The notes under the pieces are model-generated. The model searched no databases, had not been told where the DNA came from, and saw only the letters and a program-made list of their open reading frames with translations. DNA of 64,000 nt from Pedobacter sp. MC2016-15 (GTDB lineage Bacteria; Bacteroidota; Bacteroidia; Sphingobacteriales; Sphingobacteriaceae). This document shows positions 19,401-25,450 of the stretch, piece after piece. Within the stretch, counting starts at the first letter, position 1; each line of letters starts with the position of its first letter. A program made the position numbers and the translations under genes. The DNA lies in the NCBI RefSeq assembly GCF_026239695.1, contig NZ_JAPIVS010000005.1, forward strand, positions 310,001 to 374,000, given 5' to 3'.

Positions 19401-19600
19401 TTTATTTCTGTGGGGGTGTTAACCAGCTCTTCGAATTCTGTATGGATAAATTCCTTTACCTCAGTGAGATTAAATGCTCCTGGCTGATGTTCCAGTGAAG
19501 TCAGGATATGGTCGTAAAGTTCATCAAATGAGCTATCTCTTACATTTACTTGCAGGAGATGACGGCGGACATCCAGCTGCTGCGCTGCGGTAAGTTTCAT
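16406..19600 (-). CDS. DUF2723 membrane protein with extra N-terminal helical domain
   Basis: Large protein of 1064 residues. From about residue 75 it is a standard DUF2723 protein (TMEPTVSFWDCGEFIA, VGHQPGAPLFLMIG), a family with a GT-C-like membrane half and a soluble C-terminal half, proposed to be glycosyltransferases. Residues 1-70 are an added helical domain (FDELYDHILTSLE, VKEFIHTEFEELV) that resembles the short prefix domain usually found on membrane proteins encoded beside PadR regulators. Its start overlaps the padR stop (ATGA). The fusion is unusual, since plain DUF2723 proteins begin near residue 70. Confidence 0.85.
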   Translation of the reverse strand: MKLTAAQQLDVRRHLLQVNVRDSSFDELYDHILTSLEHQPGAFNLTEVKEFIHTEFEELVNTPTEIKKHQRINTLTGFAVFCIALITYWLTMEPTVSFWDCGEFIATSAKLQVGHQPGAPLFLMIGKMFSLLAMGNTAKIAYWINFSAVLASAATILFLFWTITAIAAKVFSNEKLRTKTFSIMAAGTIGALAYTFSDTFWFSAVEAEVYALSSLFTAITFWAILKWEQQNNDRWLVLIAFIVGLSTGVHLLSLLVIPAVTLTWYFKKSEQRTIAGTLKALLCGCLIVALVQFIIIQYFVLFAAKTDLFFVNTLGFTFGSGAVFFLFGFAGLISRAIWYSIKNRKYNLNLGLLCLVFLLFGFSSYMMILIRADAKTNINLSNPDNPFSLYSYLGRINYGSTPLVYGNTFDAKVTDQKETGHTFRKGKNQYEISGSTYKNTYDKNLFFPRTYSQKDNHQAYYRQWLEMNEGETPSFAQNIKFFTSWQLGFMYWRYFLWNFAGRQNDFEGQGEPENGNWLTGIKILDSVRLGNQHALPESQRDNEGHNIYFGLPLILGIAGLIWLYRRNRQEAVVLLTLFFFTGIAIILYLNQDPLQVRERDYAYIGSFYAFSIFIGLGMLAVKDMIARFASPKLSLALAAVICMAVPALMGSQGWDDHDRSHKTTARDWARNYLNSCAPNAILFTNADNDTYPLWYAQEVEGIRTDVRVLCVQFMPDAAYIDQLKKQMNASAPLPVSMQQSQYADGTRDYLPFVDYGLTDSVELKDLFAVMTSDNQADQVQMASGEYMNFLPSKKLKLTVDTDQLVKTHTIKATERARAAKSMEWVFNKSYASKGDLAIFDILVHNNWERPIYFATSVSEDTYIGLDKYLHLEGYAYRLLPFSVEAGDQRDKFDRTNTDVMYDHVVNNMDFSGFKKASYLDPQSRAFMNGTWAMNNTLSTNLIIEGKTAQANRVIRKSLKELPLRNYSIRDTVGRISTIQNLYALGHTKEANIITKDTSDYLSQELKYIESLEPRYQRAQMQNIRMGLYVLSNLQKLTADYNQNNLTLQIEGNLNRIASQFGIKG

Positions 19601-19938
19601 GACAGTTTACAGTTAAGATTGAGGAGGAGTTCGAGATTGACGATGAACTTTTTGGCTTCCTGCAGCTTGGATGCTACAGCTACCTGACCATTTTTGGTTA
19701 AAGAATAGTACTTGCGAACACGGTTGTCCACCATTTCTGTACTGGTCGTCAGCATGCCTTCGGCTTCCATTTTATGGAGCGAGGGGTACATGGAACCTTC
19801 GGTTAACAGGATTTCACCATTGGTGATTTCCTTCACCTTCTGGGTGATCTCATAACCATACATTTTCTCATTTTCCTGCAGCAGCTTTAAAATAATTGTT
19901 TGCAGGCTTCCTTTTAACATACCGTTTGCTGTACTCAT
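19597..19938 (-). CDS. PadR-family transcriptional regulator
   Basis: Winged-helix repressor. Starting at the ATG at 19938 it has 113 residues (MSTANGMLKGSLQTIILKLL); a start at 19983 would add 15 residues encoded across the operator and is less likely. The core KMYGYEITQKVKEIT, LTEGSMYPSLHKMEAEG and RVRKYYSLTKNG is classic PadR. A perfect inverted repeat lies 12 bp upstream. The gene is coupled to the DUF2723 gene, so it probably represses both. The ligand is unknown. Confidence 0.9.
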   Translation of the reverse strand: MSTANGMLKGSLQTIILKLLQENEKMYGYEITQKVKEITNGEILLTEGSMYPSLHKMEAEGMLTTSTEMVDNRVRKYYSLTKNGQVAVASKLQEAKKFIVNLELLLNLNCKLS

Positions 19939-19942
19939 ATTA

Positions 19943-19979
19943 CAAATGTATAATTTTCCTACATACATAGGAAAATTAT
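19943..19979 (-). promoter_or_regulatory. Palindromic operator and -7 box of padR
   Basis: The arms ATAATTTTCCTA (19950-19961) and TAGGAAAATTAT (19968-19979) are perfect inverted repeats around CATACA. On the minus strand TACATTTG (19943-19950), a TAnnTTTG -7 box, abuts the palindrome and ends 5 bp before the padR ATG at 19938. A dimeric repressor here would block the promoter, and the mRNA would be nearly leaderless. Confidence 0.6.
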
Positions 19980-20019
19980 GCATTATATATTTTCAGCGTT
20001 AGCAGATCAGAGAGCTGCT

Positions 20020-20784
20020 TTACAAATTTTGTCCGCCGGAAACTTCGATCCGCTGTGCGGTGATCCATTTTGCATCTTCGGTGCAGAGGAATGCAACTAC
20101 ACTACCGATATCATCAGGGCGGCCAACACGTCCAAGTGCGGTAACACTGGCAATATGTTTGTTCACTTCTGCATTGTCCCTAACAACACCACCACCAAAA
20201 TCAGTTTCTATCGCTCCCGGTGCTACAATGTTTACCGTAATCTGGCGTGAGCCCAGTTCTTTGGCCATATATCTGGTCAATGTTTCCACTGCACCTTTCA
20301 TACTCGCATACAGCGAATAACCCGGATTGGCAAAACGTGCAAGTCCGCTTGAAATATTGACGATTCTTCCGCCGTCGTTGAGCATAGGCAGCGACTTTTG
20401 TGAAAGGAAGTACACGCCTTTGTAATGAATATTAAGCAGACTGTCAAACTGTTCTTCTTTTGTTTCTGCAAAAGGAGCAAGAACTGCCGTTCCGGCATTG
20501 TTAATCAGGAAATCGAAATGATCAGTATCAAAATTATCTTTTAATACTTCTTTGACCTGAGCAAGAAAACCGTCAAAACCCGCGATATTAGCAGTGTCCA
20601 GCTGCAGGGCATAACCTTTTTGTCCGGCCTGCTCAATGTCAGCAATGACGGCAAGCGCCTCATCTTTTTTGGAATGGTAGGTAAGGATCACATCAAATCC
20701 TTTTTTTGCAAGGCTCTGCGCCATGTTCCTGCCCAGTCCGCGGCTACCGCCGGTAACTAAAGCAATTTTACTTTTTTGTTCCAT
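20020..20784 (-). CDS. Short-chain dehydrogenase/reductase
   Basis: Classical SDR of 254 residues. The NAD(P) motif is TGGSRGLG near residue 12, NNAG sits near residue 96, the active-site serine is in ISSG, and the catalytic Y-x3-K is in LYASMKGA. The family end, VSGGQNL, is present. The ATG at 20784 fits the fold; upstream in-frame codons run through the operator repeats. The gene is directly downstream of an AraC-type regulator on the same strand and is probably its target. The substrate is not known; such SDRs act on small alcohols or ketones. Confidence 0.88.
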   Translation of the reverse strand: MEQKSKIALVTGGSRGLGRNMAQSLAKKGFDVILTYHSKKDEALAVIADIEQAGQKGYALQLDTANIAGFDGFLAQVKEVLKDNFDTDHFDFLINNAGTAVLAPFAETKEEQFDSLLNIHYKGVYFLSQKSLPMLNDGGRIVNISSGLARFANPGYSLYASMKGAVETLTRYMAKELGSRQITVNIVAPGAIETDFGGGVVRDNAEVNKHIASVTALGRVGRPDDIGSVVAFLCTEDAKWITAQRIEVSGGQNL

Positions 20785-20835
20785 CGTTATAAGTTTTAAT
20801 TCGATGGTAAAAGTACGGGCAGAAGTGCTGCCGGA

Positions 20836-20874
20836 GTTTGCAAACTTCAATCTGTTGTTTGCAAATATCAATCT
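20836..20874 (-). promoter_or_regulatory. AraC-type direct-repeat operator ahead of the SDR gene
   Basis: Two direct repeats of GTTTGCAAAnnTCAATCT, at 20836-20853 and 20857-20874, are spaced exactly 21 bp (two helical turns), the classic AraC half-site layout. A TACTTTTA box (20808-20815, minus strand), one base from TAnnTTTG, lies 20 bp downstream, so a bound regulator would touch the -33 region. A third related half-site lies at 21792-21808, ahead of the regulator gene. Confidence 0.7.
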
Positions 20875-21782
20875 CAGGCCCTGAACAGGTTGGGAGCGAT
20901 GGAGGTTTGTTTCCTGAAGAAGTTGGAGAAATGCGCCAATTGTTCAAATCCCAGGCAATAGGCAATCTCAGAGATATTCCAGTCGGTCTGCTTCAGCAGG
21001 ATCTTAGCCTCCTGGGTGATCCTGGAGCTGATGATTTCTGTAGTGGTCTTGCCGGTATTTTCTTTCAGCACCTTGTTTAAGTGATTCACATGTACAGAAA
21101 GCCGGTCGGCATAATCCTTGGCCGTGCGGAGCGCCAGTTTCTGATGCTGTGATTCGATAGGGAACTGACGTTCAAGCAATTCTATAAATAGAGACGAAAC
21201 ACGTACAGATGCATTATGCGTAGGATAGAGGGAGGAGGCAGGCTGCAATTTCTGACCGGAGTGGATCAGTTCCAGCACATAATTGCGGATCAGGTCGTAC
21301 TTATACGCATAATCTGAAGACAATTCCTTCCGTATTTTTTCGAATATCGCCGTCAGCTCTTCTGCTTCTTCATCACTCAGCTGAAATACGGGATAACCTC
21401 CTGGCTGAAAGATAGGAAGCTCCTCCAGTACAACCCCACTTTTGTTTTTGATTAAAAACTCATCGGTGAAGATACAGAACTGTCCTTTTTGATTTTCCTC
21501 CTGTGGCAGCCAGTTATACGGGATCTTTGGCGTTGCAAAAATCAAAGCATTCTTTTCTATTTCTACCACTTTGTCGGCGTATTCTGCCCTGTTCTTGCCC
21601 TTAATAAGGCCTATCTTATAATAGGCCCTGCGGTTGTAAGGCATCACAGGCTTGGCATTGGTCGCCTTGCTGATCAGGTCTTCATTTCTGAAAATGTTAA
21701 AATGACCGATTTCCCTGGAGAGGCCTTCAGGAATGACAGTGGAGATGGACTGATAAAATTCTTCTACCGAGATGATTTCCAT
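20874..21782 (-). CDS. AraC-family transcriptional regulator
   Basis: Regulator of about 302 residues from the ATG at 21782 (MEIISVEEFYQSI). The N-terminal part (about 15-170) is a cupin-like sensor domain, and the C-terminal 100 residues carry two helix-turn-helix units, with LSVHVNHLNKVLKE, then WNISEIAYCLGFEQLAHFSNFFRK and the family end SIAPNLFR. It is immediately upstream of an SDR gene with phased operator repeats between them. A related half-site overlaps its own start region, suggesting autoregulation. Confidence 0.9.
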   Translation of the reverse strand: MEIISVEEFYQSISTVIPEGLSREIGHFNIFRNEDLISKATNAKPVMPYNRRAYYKIGLIKGKNRAEYADKVVEIEKNALIFATPKIPYNWLPQEENQKGQFCIFTDEFLIKNKSGVVLEELPIFQPGGYPVFQLSDEEAEELTAIFEKIRKELSSDYAYKYDLIRNYVLELIHSGQKLQPASSLYPTHNASVRVSSLFIELLERQFPIESQHQKLALRTAKDYADRLSVHVNHLNKVLKENTGKTTTEIISSRITQEAKILLKQTDWNISEIAYCLGFEQLAHFSNFFRKQTSIAPNLFRA

Positions 21783-21791
21783 AATACGTCG

Positions 21792-21808
21792 ATTTGCGAA
21801 AATCAAAT
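21792..21808 (-). promoter_or_regulatory. Possible AraC half-site ahead of its own gene
   Basis: ATTTGCGAAAATCAAAT resembles the GTTTGCAAAnnTCAATCT repeats at 20836 and 20857 and lies 10 bp upstream of the regulator ATG. It is a single half-site, so the call is tentative. Confidence 0.4.
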
Positions 21809-21827
21809 ATAATAAATTATAAAGAAG

Positions 21828-22142
21828 TTATCCGTAGTAACATAGATAGGCTACGTCGTCATCACAGCTGACATCAAATGATACCCCTGAAGGAACATCA
21901 AACTCTTCACCTGCTTTATATTTTTTGAAACTGCTTTCTTCGAGTTTAACACCCAGAATACCCGTGATGATCACCATTTTTTCTGGTGAAGAGGTAGAAA
22001 ATGTATAGTTTCCTTTTTTCATCACACCTACAGTGGCACTTCCTCGCTCTGTTTCCAGTCCCAGGCTCTGCACTTTGCCTGCAAAATATACATTATGGCT
22101 TACGGTTTCTTCTTCTTCAGAAAGTTGTATTGAATTACTCAT
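21828..22142 (-). CDS. ppnP: Pyrimidine/purine nucleoside phosphorylase PpnP
   Basis: Small cupin-fold enzyme (104 residues from the ATG at 22142) of the PpnP (YaiE, DUF1255) family, which splits nucleosides with phosphate. Family blocks are clear: NVYFAGKVQSLGLETERG, ATVGVMKKGNYTFST, SPEKMVIITG, YKAGEEFDVPSG, and the end AYLCYYG. The longer frame from 22175 adds 11 residues without family similarity. It is divergent from the OsmC gene and appears to be a single transcript. Confidence 0.9.
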   Translation of the reverse strand: MSNSIQLSEEEETVSHNVYFAGKVQSLGLETERGSATVGVMKKGNYTFSTSSPEKMVIITGILGVKLEESSFKKYKAGEEFDVPSGVSFDVSCDDDVAYLCYYG

Positions 22143-22295
22143 GGTTTTGGTTTTCCGGTTTGATTTTAAAACCAAAAATAACTTTTTTATCAGAAAACTA
22201 TCAAGATATTATCAATAAAACGCATTTGTCTGAGCAAAACAAATTCATACATTTACTGCCGGTGCGACAGGCAATAACAGGAGCATCTTTGAAAG

Positions 22296-22787
22296 ATGAA
22301 AAAAGTACATGATTATAAATTGTCCCTGAAATGGAAGGGCAATCTGGGTGAAGGAACATCGACCTACAGGTCGTACACCAGGGAATATCTGCTGCAGATA
22401 GAGGGTAAACCTGAGCTGCAGGGTTCATCGGATCCTTATTTCAGAGGTGATAAAAGCAAACACAACCCCGAGGATATGCTGATTGCCTCTTTGAGTGCCT
22501 GTCATATGTTATCATACCTGCATGTATGTGCAGTGGGAGGAGTGGTTGTAGTAGATTATGTAGATAATGCTACGGGCAAGATGGAAAGTACCTCTGATGG
22601 TTCGGGGCGATTCCTGGAAGTAACGCTTCATCCAATTGTTACGGTTGCCGACCCTGCCATGATCGAGAAAGCCAATGAACTTCATGCTAAGGCTAACCAG
22701 TTGTGCTTCATTGCCAATTCGGTGAACTTCCCCGTAAAGCATGTGCCTGAAGCCAGGCTGAAACCTAATGTGACCTTCAAAGATTAA
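22296..22787 (+). CDS. OsmC/Ohr-family peroxide reductase
   Basis: Cytoplasmic thiol peroxidase of the OsmC superfamily, 163 residues. The two redox cysteines are C69 (ASLSACHMLSYLH) and C137 (NQLCFIANSV). The early sequence LKWKGNLGEGTSTYRSYTREY is typical of the YhfA/OsmC-like branch in Bacteroidota. It probably detoxifies organic peroxides. It is divergent from ppnP and convergent with the GMC-oxidoreductase pair. Confidence 0.9.
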   Translation: MKKVHDYKLSLKWKGNLGEGTSTYRSYTREYLLQIEGKPELQGSSDPYFRGDKSKHNPEDMLIASLSACHMLSYLHVCAVGGVVVVDYVDNATGKMESTSDGSGRFLEVTLHPIVTVADPAMIEKANELHAKANQLCFIANSVNFPVKHVPEARLKPNVTFKD

Positions 22788-22792
22788 AAGCC

Positions 22793-22813
22793 GACTGCCC
22801 ATGGCGGGCAGTC
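22793..22813. terminator. Hairpin between convergent genes
   Basis: GACTGCCC and GGGCAGTC form an 8-bp perfect stem around ATGGC, 5 bp after the OsmC stop and 9 bp before the next convergent stop. There is no real T-tract, so termination strength is uncertain. Confidence 0.55.
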
Positions 22814-22822
22814 GCGCTTAAA

Positions 22823-23455
22823 CTATATTTTTACGCCTTCCATTCCGTATTGTTTCAATACGTCCTGTGGTACACCTTCCCATCTATTGGGCTGGTTACC
22901 GGCGTATCCGATATCCTTCACGCCAATCTCGCTCGTGAAGAAACCAGAAGCAGTGAGGTCGCGCATCAGGTTAAAGAATGCCACACCCTGTACCATATTT
23001 GGCTTTGCCTTTTCAGGATAAGCAATCTCATCGATCAGGCTCAGCTGCTGCGCAGATGAAGCTTTGATGAAAGGATGCTCAAATCTGTTATAGCTTTGCA
23101 GGTCCAGCCATTTTAGTCCGCCACGCATAGGCGTCTGGTGTTTTGGCATATCCTTCACGATAAACTCAATGAAGTCAGGCACCTTTGCATCTGTCGCACT
23201 GCCGGATTTATCGTCCTTCGGAATAATGATATCGGATAAAACAGCGATAGTCGCCATTTCATGTTCATTGAAAAATTTGGCTTCTTTCAGCGCCTTATCG
23301 CGTTCTACCTCATAGTCCTGTCGGCCAGGCTGAGGTTTACTGTCTTTGGCTACCGGTACTTCTGTGGTCTCTTTACCCGGTTTGCAGGCTTCAAGCAATA
23401 AGCCTGTGCTTACTGCTGTGAGGCCTAAAGCTTTTAATGATTCACGTCTGTTCAT
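22823..23455 (-). CDS. Gluconate 2-dehydrogenase subunit 3-family lipoprotein
   Basis: Periplasmic small subunit (210 residues) of a membrane-bound GMC dehydrogenase. The N-terminus MNRRESLKALG has a twin-arginine-like motif and a lipobox (LLEAC near residue 24), so it may go out by Tat together with the flavoprotein. The family core HEMATIAVLSDIIIPKDD, VPDFIEFIVKD and MRGGLKWLD is present. It follows the GMC gene by 43 bp, and the pair probably forms one sugar or alcohol dehydrogenase. Confidence 0.88.
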   Translation of the reverse strand: MNRRESLKALGLTAVSTGLLLEACKPGKETTEVPVAKDSKPQPGRQDYEVERDKALKEAKFFNEHEMATIAVLSDIIIPKDDKSGSATDAKVPDFIEFIVKDMPKHQTPMRGGLKWLDLQSYNRFEHPFIKASSAQQLSLIDEIAYPEKAKPNMVQGVAFFNLMRDLTASGFFTSEIGVKDIGYAGNQPNRWEGVPQDVLKQYGMEGVKI

Positions 23456-23498
23456 CTTATTATATGATAATTAAAGCAGATTAATAACAATTGATTAC

Positions 23499-25238
23499 TT
23501 AGCTCAGGTTTACTTTTTTCTTCTGCGCAAGGATATATTCAGCCGTGCGCATTGATAAGGCAAGGATGGTCCAGGTGGCATTTTTATCGCCCTGCTGTAC
23601 AAAAGGACCCGCATCTACCACAAACAGATTCTTGCAGTCGTGCGCCTGGCACCATTTGTTCAGTGCAGATTTCTTAGGATCATTACCCATCCTCACTGTA
23701 CCTACCTCATGGATGATTTTTCCCGGTGCTTCCAGACCATAGTTCGTGTCTGCACCCGGAATGTCTGAAGTGATGATGGCCCCCATGTTATGCATGATCT
23801 CTTTAAAAGTTTCCTGCATATGTTTAGCCTGTTTTACCTCTTCAGGAGCCCATTTGTAATTGAAGCGCAGCACAGGAATACCATATTTGTCGACCACCTT
23901 AGGATCGATCTCACAGTAATTACTTTCCCTTGCGATGGCCGTACCACGTCCGGCCATACCCACGTTTGTTCCAAAGAACCTGCGGTAATCATCTTTTAGT
24001 CCGGCACCGTAACCTCCGGCTTCCTTTTTCTTGCCGTCTCTTCCCGGAACAAGACCATTGATCTTATGGATGTTTGAGCCAATGCCATAACCCGGCATGT
24101 GCAGTCCGCCACCATATTCAATATGATATCCCCTTGGGAAATCCAGTTTCTTATTGTCGAGCCACCATGGCGAGTAGATGTGTACACTACCCACGCCATC
24201 TTCGTTGTAACGTTTACGGTCCATCAGCTGTGGCAGGAAGCCACTCAGGTTTGCTCCTGTAGAATCGTGCAGGTATTTACCTACGATACCGCTGCTGTTC
24301 GCAATTCCGTCCGGGTGAGCCACAGATTTTGAGTTGAGTAATAACCTGGCTGACTCGCAGGCACTGGCGCCCAGGATCACGATTTTACCTTTAACCTCAT
24401 ATTCCTGCAGATCTTTGGTATTTACATATGATACGCCCGTTGCCTGTCCGCTTTTGTCGGTCAGCACTTCACGTACCATCGCATCGGTGATCACCGTCAG
24501 GTTCCCTGTTTCAACAGCCGGATTAACCAGGCATGATGATGACGAGAAATCTGCATACACCTTACATGACCTTCCGCATTGTCCGCAGAAGAAGCATTGT
24601 CCGCGTTTGTTATTTCCCGGTAAAGCTTCTGTTAAAACCGATCCGCGGCCTGGGATAACTTTCACTCCGGCTTTGGTAGCACCCTTCTTGATGAAGAGCT
24701 CATGGAGTCTTGGTTTTGGTGGTGCTAGGAAGATTCCATCGGGTTCACTTTCGATACCTTCGGCAGTTCCATAAACACCAATTAACCGGTCTACCTTGTC
24801 ATAAAAAGGTTTTAGCTCATCATAAATGATAGGCCAGCTATCAGTAAGTCCGTCCTTAGGCTGAAAATCTTCGGGGCCCATTCTCAGAGAGATTCGTCCC
24901 CAGTGATTGGTTCTTCCACCCAGCATTCTGGAGCGGAACCAGGCAAACTCTGAACCGTTTTTTTGTGTGTAAGGTTCGCCTTCCAATTCCCATCCGCCAT
25001 ATGCGGCATCAAAATCCCCGAAAGGACGGGTAGTGCTTGCACCGCGGCGTGGAGATTCCCATGGCCATTTAAGCTGCAGGGCATCTGTTCTTGGGTCAAA
25101 ATGGGCTCCGGCTTCAAGCATTAGTACTTTCTGGCCGGCATGGGCGAGGACATAGGCAGCCATACCGCCACCTGCTCCTGAACCTACAATAATTGCATCG
25201 TACTCGACAGTTGATTTTTTAATCTGAAATTCGTTCAT
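23499..25238 (-). CDS. GMC-family flavoprotein oxidoreductase
   Basis: FAD enzyme of 579 residues. The N-terminal dinucleotide site is IIVGSGAGGGMAAY (about 15-28), and the substrate domain carries GGRTNHWGRISLRMGPEDF. A Cys-rich run (CFFCGQCGRSCKVY, about 215-228) is typical of the gluconate-dehydrogenase-like branch. The C-terminal block GTVRMGNDP...NLFVVDAG...NATWTILALSMR completes the fold. No signal peptide is visible, so export would rely on its Tat-bearing partner encoded downstream. It probably oxidises a sugar or sugar acid, passing electrons to a cytochrome or quinone. Confidence 0.9.
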   Translation of the reverse strand: MNEFQIKKSTVEYDAIIVGSGAGGGMAAYVLAHAGQKVLMLEAGAHFDPRTDALQLKWPWESPRRGASTTRPFGDFDAAYGGWELEGEPYTQKNGSEFAWFRSRMLGGRTNHWGRISLRMGPEDFQPKDGLTDSWPIIYDELKPFYDKVDRLIGVYGTAEGIESEPDGIFLAPPKPRLHELFIKKGATKAGVKVIPGRGSVLTEALPGNNKRGQCFFCGQCGRSCKVYADFSSSSCLVNPAVETGNLTVITDAMVREVLTDKSGQATGVSYVNTKDLQEYEVKGKIVILGASACESARLLLNSKSVAHPDGIANSSGIVGKYLHDSTGANLSGFLPQLMDRKRYNEDGVGSVHIYSPWWLDNKKLDFPRGYHIEYGGGLHMPGYGIGSNIHKINGLVPGRDGKKKEAGGYGAGLKDDYRRFFGTNVGMAGRGTAIARESNYCEIDPKVVDKYGIPVLRFNYKWAPEEVKQAKHMQETFKEIMHNMGAIITSDIPGADTNYGLEAPGKIIHEVGTVRMGNDPKKSALNKWCQAHDCKNLFVVDAGPFVQQGDKNATWTILALSMRTAEYILAQKKKVNLS

Positions 25239-25360
25239 CCTAAATTTTAGGTTATAAAAAGTATCTACATCTGGTATTCTCAGCCCTAAAGTAGAATTAA
25301 ATTTTAAAACTTTGGTGCTATTTCGATAACATTATTGTTGTAACGTGTTCGTAAATGAAA

Positions 25361-25391
25361 AACCCTGCATACCAAAAAATATGCAGGGTTT
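25361..25391 (-). terminator. Intrinsic terminator of the TonB receptor gene
   Basis: AACCCTGCAT (25362-25371) pairs with ATGCAGGGTT (25381-25390). On the minus strand the stem is followed by TTTTTC. It lies about 60 bp after the receptor stop at 25451. Confidence 0.85.
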
Positions 25392-25450
25392 CGTGATTTT
25401 GGCAGCTAAAGTGCTGATATAATTGGACTTGCTGTCTGTTTCCCGGAGGC

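Noticed and set aside
22001..22312. Plus-strand frame antisense to ppnP
   Set aside because: Opposite a recognised enzyme and across its promoter; no protein pattern.
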